Below, in pieces: positions 22,339 through 24,077 of a stretch of DNA of 24,077 nt (the first letter of the stretch is position 1; each line of letters begins with the position of its first letter). The position numbers and the translations under genes were made by a program. Under the pieces are notes generated by a model. That model ran no database searches. It was not told where the DNA came from and saw only the letters and a list, made by a program, of their open reading frames with translations. Source of the stretch: a virus; the IMG/VR virus record IMGVR_UViG_3300018432_000046, positions 1 through 24,077 of that record; one strand, 5' to 3'.

Positions 22339-23051
22339 ACAAGCTCTACAAGGCTCGTCCCGCGAGCTTCAAGGCACTCGACGACAACGACGTCGGCGTG
22401 TTCGATGCGCTCGTCGCTGTCTTCGACAACGTCGACTTCGGCGGCGATCGCATCGTGAAGGGCGCGTTCACAGACACGCTCGACGAGTGGGCCGCGTCTG
22501 GTGACCCGATCCCCGTGCTCTGGTCACATCGCAGCGAAGATCCTGACTACCACATCGGCGCCGTGCTTGAGGCGCACGAGAGCGACGACGGGCTACTCGT
22601 GCGCGGTCAGCTCGATCTCGAGGCACCGAAAGCCGCGCAGGTCTGGCGGCTGCTCAAGGGGCGCCGCGTCACCCAGTTCTCTTTCGCTTACGACGTGCTC
22701 GACGGCTCGTTCGTCAGCGAAGGCGACGAAGACATCTACGAGCTGCGCAAGCTCAAGCTCTTCGAGGTCGGGCCGACGCTCGTCGGCATGAACCCATCGA
22801 CCGAGCTGCTCGGCACGAAGAATCTCGACGTGATCATGCGTCGAGCGCACACACACCCAGACACCATCGGCGCACGACACGTCGACCTGCTGCGCGGCCA
22901 CCGCAAAGCGATCGACGAAGCACTTGCGCTGATCGACCTCAGCAACGCATCGGCCACCCCAGGTCCGGCGAACGCGGCGGCCACCGCGGACGTGCCCAGC
23001 CTGGCTCCGTCAGACGTAGTGCTCTCGGTCGAAGCTCGCCTATCGGCCTAG
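22335..23051 (+). CDS. Prohead serine protease, HK97/S78 family
   Basis: Encodes 238 aa from GTG 22335 in GTGA overlap with the portal gene; upstream GGGGG may serve as ribosome site. DFGGDRIVKGAF is the family signature, PVLWSHRSEDP provides His65 and RVTQFSFAYDVLD provides Ser116 of the catalytic set, and LKLFEVGPTLVGMNP marks the end of the fold. The C-terminal 80 residues are Ala/Pro-rich and may be a scaffold-like segment that is self-cleaved. It matures the capsid by removing scaffold and the capsid delta domain. Confidence 0.95.
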   Translation: MNKLYKARPASFKALDDNDVGVFDALVAVFDNVDFGGDRIVKGAFTDTLDEWAASGDPIPVLWSHRSEDPDYHIGAVLEAHESDDGLLVRGQLDLEAPKAAQVWRLLKGRRVTQFSFAYDVLDGSFVSEGDEDIYELRKLKLFEVGPTLVGMNPSTELLGTKNLDVIMRRAHTHPDTIGARHVDLLRGHRKAIDEALALIDLSNASATPGPANAAATADVPSLAPSDVVLSVEARLSA

Positions 23052-23072
23052 CGCCGTAGCGGGATTCCCCAA

Positions 23073-23099
23073 CCGAAGCGCGTGCAACGCCTTCGGGCG
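23073..23099 (+). promoter_or_regulatory. Capsid leader with two competing hairpins
   Basis: CCGAAGCG (23073-23080) can pair with CGCCTTCGG (23088-23096) with one bulged C. The same bases 23088-23099 can instead form CGCC-TTCG-GGCG with the very stable cUUCGg tetraloop. The two folds exclude each other. The leader lies between protease and capsid genes where phages need a large step-up in capsid output, so mRNA stabilisation, processing or translational tuning is possible. GGAGG for the capsid gene follows at 23121-23125. Confidence 0.5.
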
Positions 23100-23132
23100 G
23101 TCGCGCGCGCCTGCGTTCACGGAGGCAGACCA

Positions 23133-24077
23133 ATGACGAAGCTCGACGAGCTGCGCGCCGAACGGCAAGCGCTGCTCAAGCACGCGAAGGACGTCGCAGA
23201 CCGCGCCGTCACCGAAGAGCGTGAGTTCACCGACGACGAGCGCGACGACGTCATGTCGCACATGAAGCAAGCGAAGAATCTCGAGCCGCAGATCACCAAG
23301 CTCGAGGGCGACGCTGACATCCGCAGCCAGATCAACGACCTGGCTGACGTCGGCGCAGACGAGACGCCGAGTGACGACACGATCGTGCGAGACACGACGA
23401 AGACCCGCCGCGGCGGACAGCGTCGAGCAGCGTCGCTCGGCGAGCAGTACGTCGACTCCGCGGAGTACAAGTCGTTCCTCGCAGGGTTCCCCGAAGGGCG
23501 CGTGTCGGAGAAGGCCCGCGTGCAGTCGCTCCCGTTCAACGTCAAGACGTTGATCACGGGCGCTGCCCCGACGTCGGGCGGCGCGTTCGTGCTCAACGAT
23601 CAGACGGGCATCTACGACACGCTCGATCGAGTCCCGCTCACGGTGCGCTCGCTGATCTCTGTGCGTCAGACGACGAGCGACACAGTCGAGTACGTGCGCA
23701 TGACGAGCCGCGTCAACGCGGCTGCGCCTGTGCCCGAGGCGACCGCGACGACAGGTACGAGCGGCATCAAGCCCGAGGGCGGCTTCGCGTTCGAGCGGGT
23801 CACCAGCCCCGTGACGACGATCGCTGAGTGGGTCGCCGCGACTCGACGTGCACTGTCGGACGCCGCGCAGTTGCGCGGCATCATCGACCAAGAGCTGCGC
23901 GCCGATCTCGCCGACGAGGAAGAGAACCAGATCGTCAACGGCGACGGCGTCGGCGAGAACCTGCTTGGGCTGCTCAACACGCCAGGCGTGCAGACCCAGG
24001 CATGGGACACCGACGCGTTCGTCACGACTCGTCGTGCTCGCTCCAAGGTGCGCATCGGCGGTCGAGCGACCCCGACC
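23133..24077 (+). CDS. Major capsid protein, HK97 fold (3' end cut off)
   Basis: The 315 codons present run to the window end without a stop. ATG 23133 is preceded by GGAGG 7-8 bases upstream. The N-terminal 100 residues are a charged coiled-coil delta/scaffold domain (TKLDELRAERQALLKHAKDVADRAVTEEREF), with a likely protease cut near TRRGGQRRAASLGEQY. The mature capsid portion has HK97 signatures: GAAPTSGGAFVLND, VRSLISVRQTTSDTVEYVRM, FERVTSPVTTIAEWVAATRRALSD and EEENQIVNGDGVGENLLGLLN. Capsid monomers assemble into the icosahedral head around the portal; the order protease-capsid is standard. Confidence 0.96.
   Translation, partial: MTKLDELRAERQALLKHAKDVADRAVTEEREFTDDERDDVMSHMKQAKNLEPQITKLEGDADIRSQINDLADVGADETPSDDTIVRDTTKTRRGGQRRAASLGEQYVDSAEYKSFLAGFPEGRVSEKARVQSLPFNVKTLITGAAPTSGGAFVLNDQTGIYDTLDRVPLTVRSLISVRQTTSDTVEYVRMTSRVNAAAPVPEATATTGTSGIKPEGGFAFERVTSPVTTIAEWVAATRRALSDAAQLRGIIDQELRADLADEEENQIVNGDGVGENLLGLLNTPGVQTQAWDTDAFVTTRRARSKVRIGGRATPT

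Noticed and set aside
1-24077. CRISPR array, IS element, rRNA
   Set aside because: No regularly spaced repeats, transposase motifs or rRNA-like stretches were seen on either strand.

Overview
The window is a stretch of a temperate, tailed double-stranded DNA phage (or an intact prophage) of a high-GC actinobacterium. The evidence is the gene content: a large serine integrase, a Prim-Pol/DUF3987 replication protein, RusA, an HNH nuclease, then P27-type small terminase, large terminase, HK97-type portal, S78 prohead protease and HK97-fold capsid protein in the canonical order. It also shows GC-rich third positions, many GTG starts, and ATGA/GTGA stop-start overlaps throughout. No tRNA, rRNA, CRISPR array or insertion sequence was seen. 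Host and free/integrated state cannot be settled from this sequence.

Layout. (a) 1-5197 is transcribed leftward: a helix-turn-helix gene at 4991-5197, then seven small, mostly overlapping genes (DNA-binding, zinc-ribbon and two-TM membrane proteins), then the integrase (535-1989) and a small zinc-binding protein (53-460). The last two each have their own promoter-like sequence followed by an identical 20-base element at the predicted transcription start. (b) 5198-5548 is a divergent control region with several inverted repeats. (c) 5549-17986 is transcribed rightward: regulator, RusA, an ADP-ribosyltransferase-like protein, a permuted m4C-type methyltransferase, a PD-(D/E)XK nuclease, an OB-fold-like protein, a ParB-like protein, the primase/helicase (reading frame broken near 11580-11640), an HNH nuclease, a PLP-dependent enzyme, and a ParB-methyltransferase fusion. 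(d) 17983-24077 is the packaging and head module, cut off inside the capsid gene.

How it fits together. The leftward block looks like integration functions plus accessory genes that could be expressed from a lysogen. The rightward block is early replication/recombination running directly into late packaging genes. The most unusual part is 15448-17986: a small Cys-rich protein, a fold-type II PLP enzyme (ACC deaminase/D-cysteine desulfhydrase-like) and a ParB-SPPY methyltransferase fusion, all translationally coupled to each other and to the small terminase. My inference is a nucleobase-modification or protection module acting before packaging; this is not proven by the sequence. Other leads are the frame break in the primase/helicase, the paired integrase/neighbour promoters sharing one element, and the inverted repeats of the divergent region.
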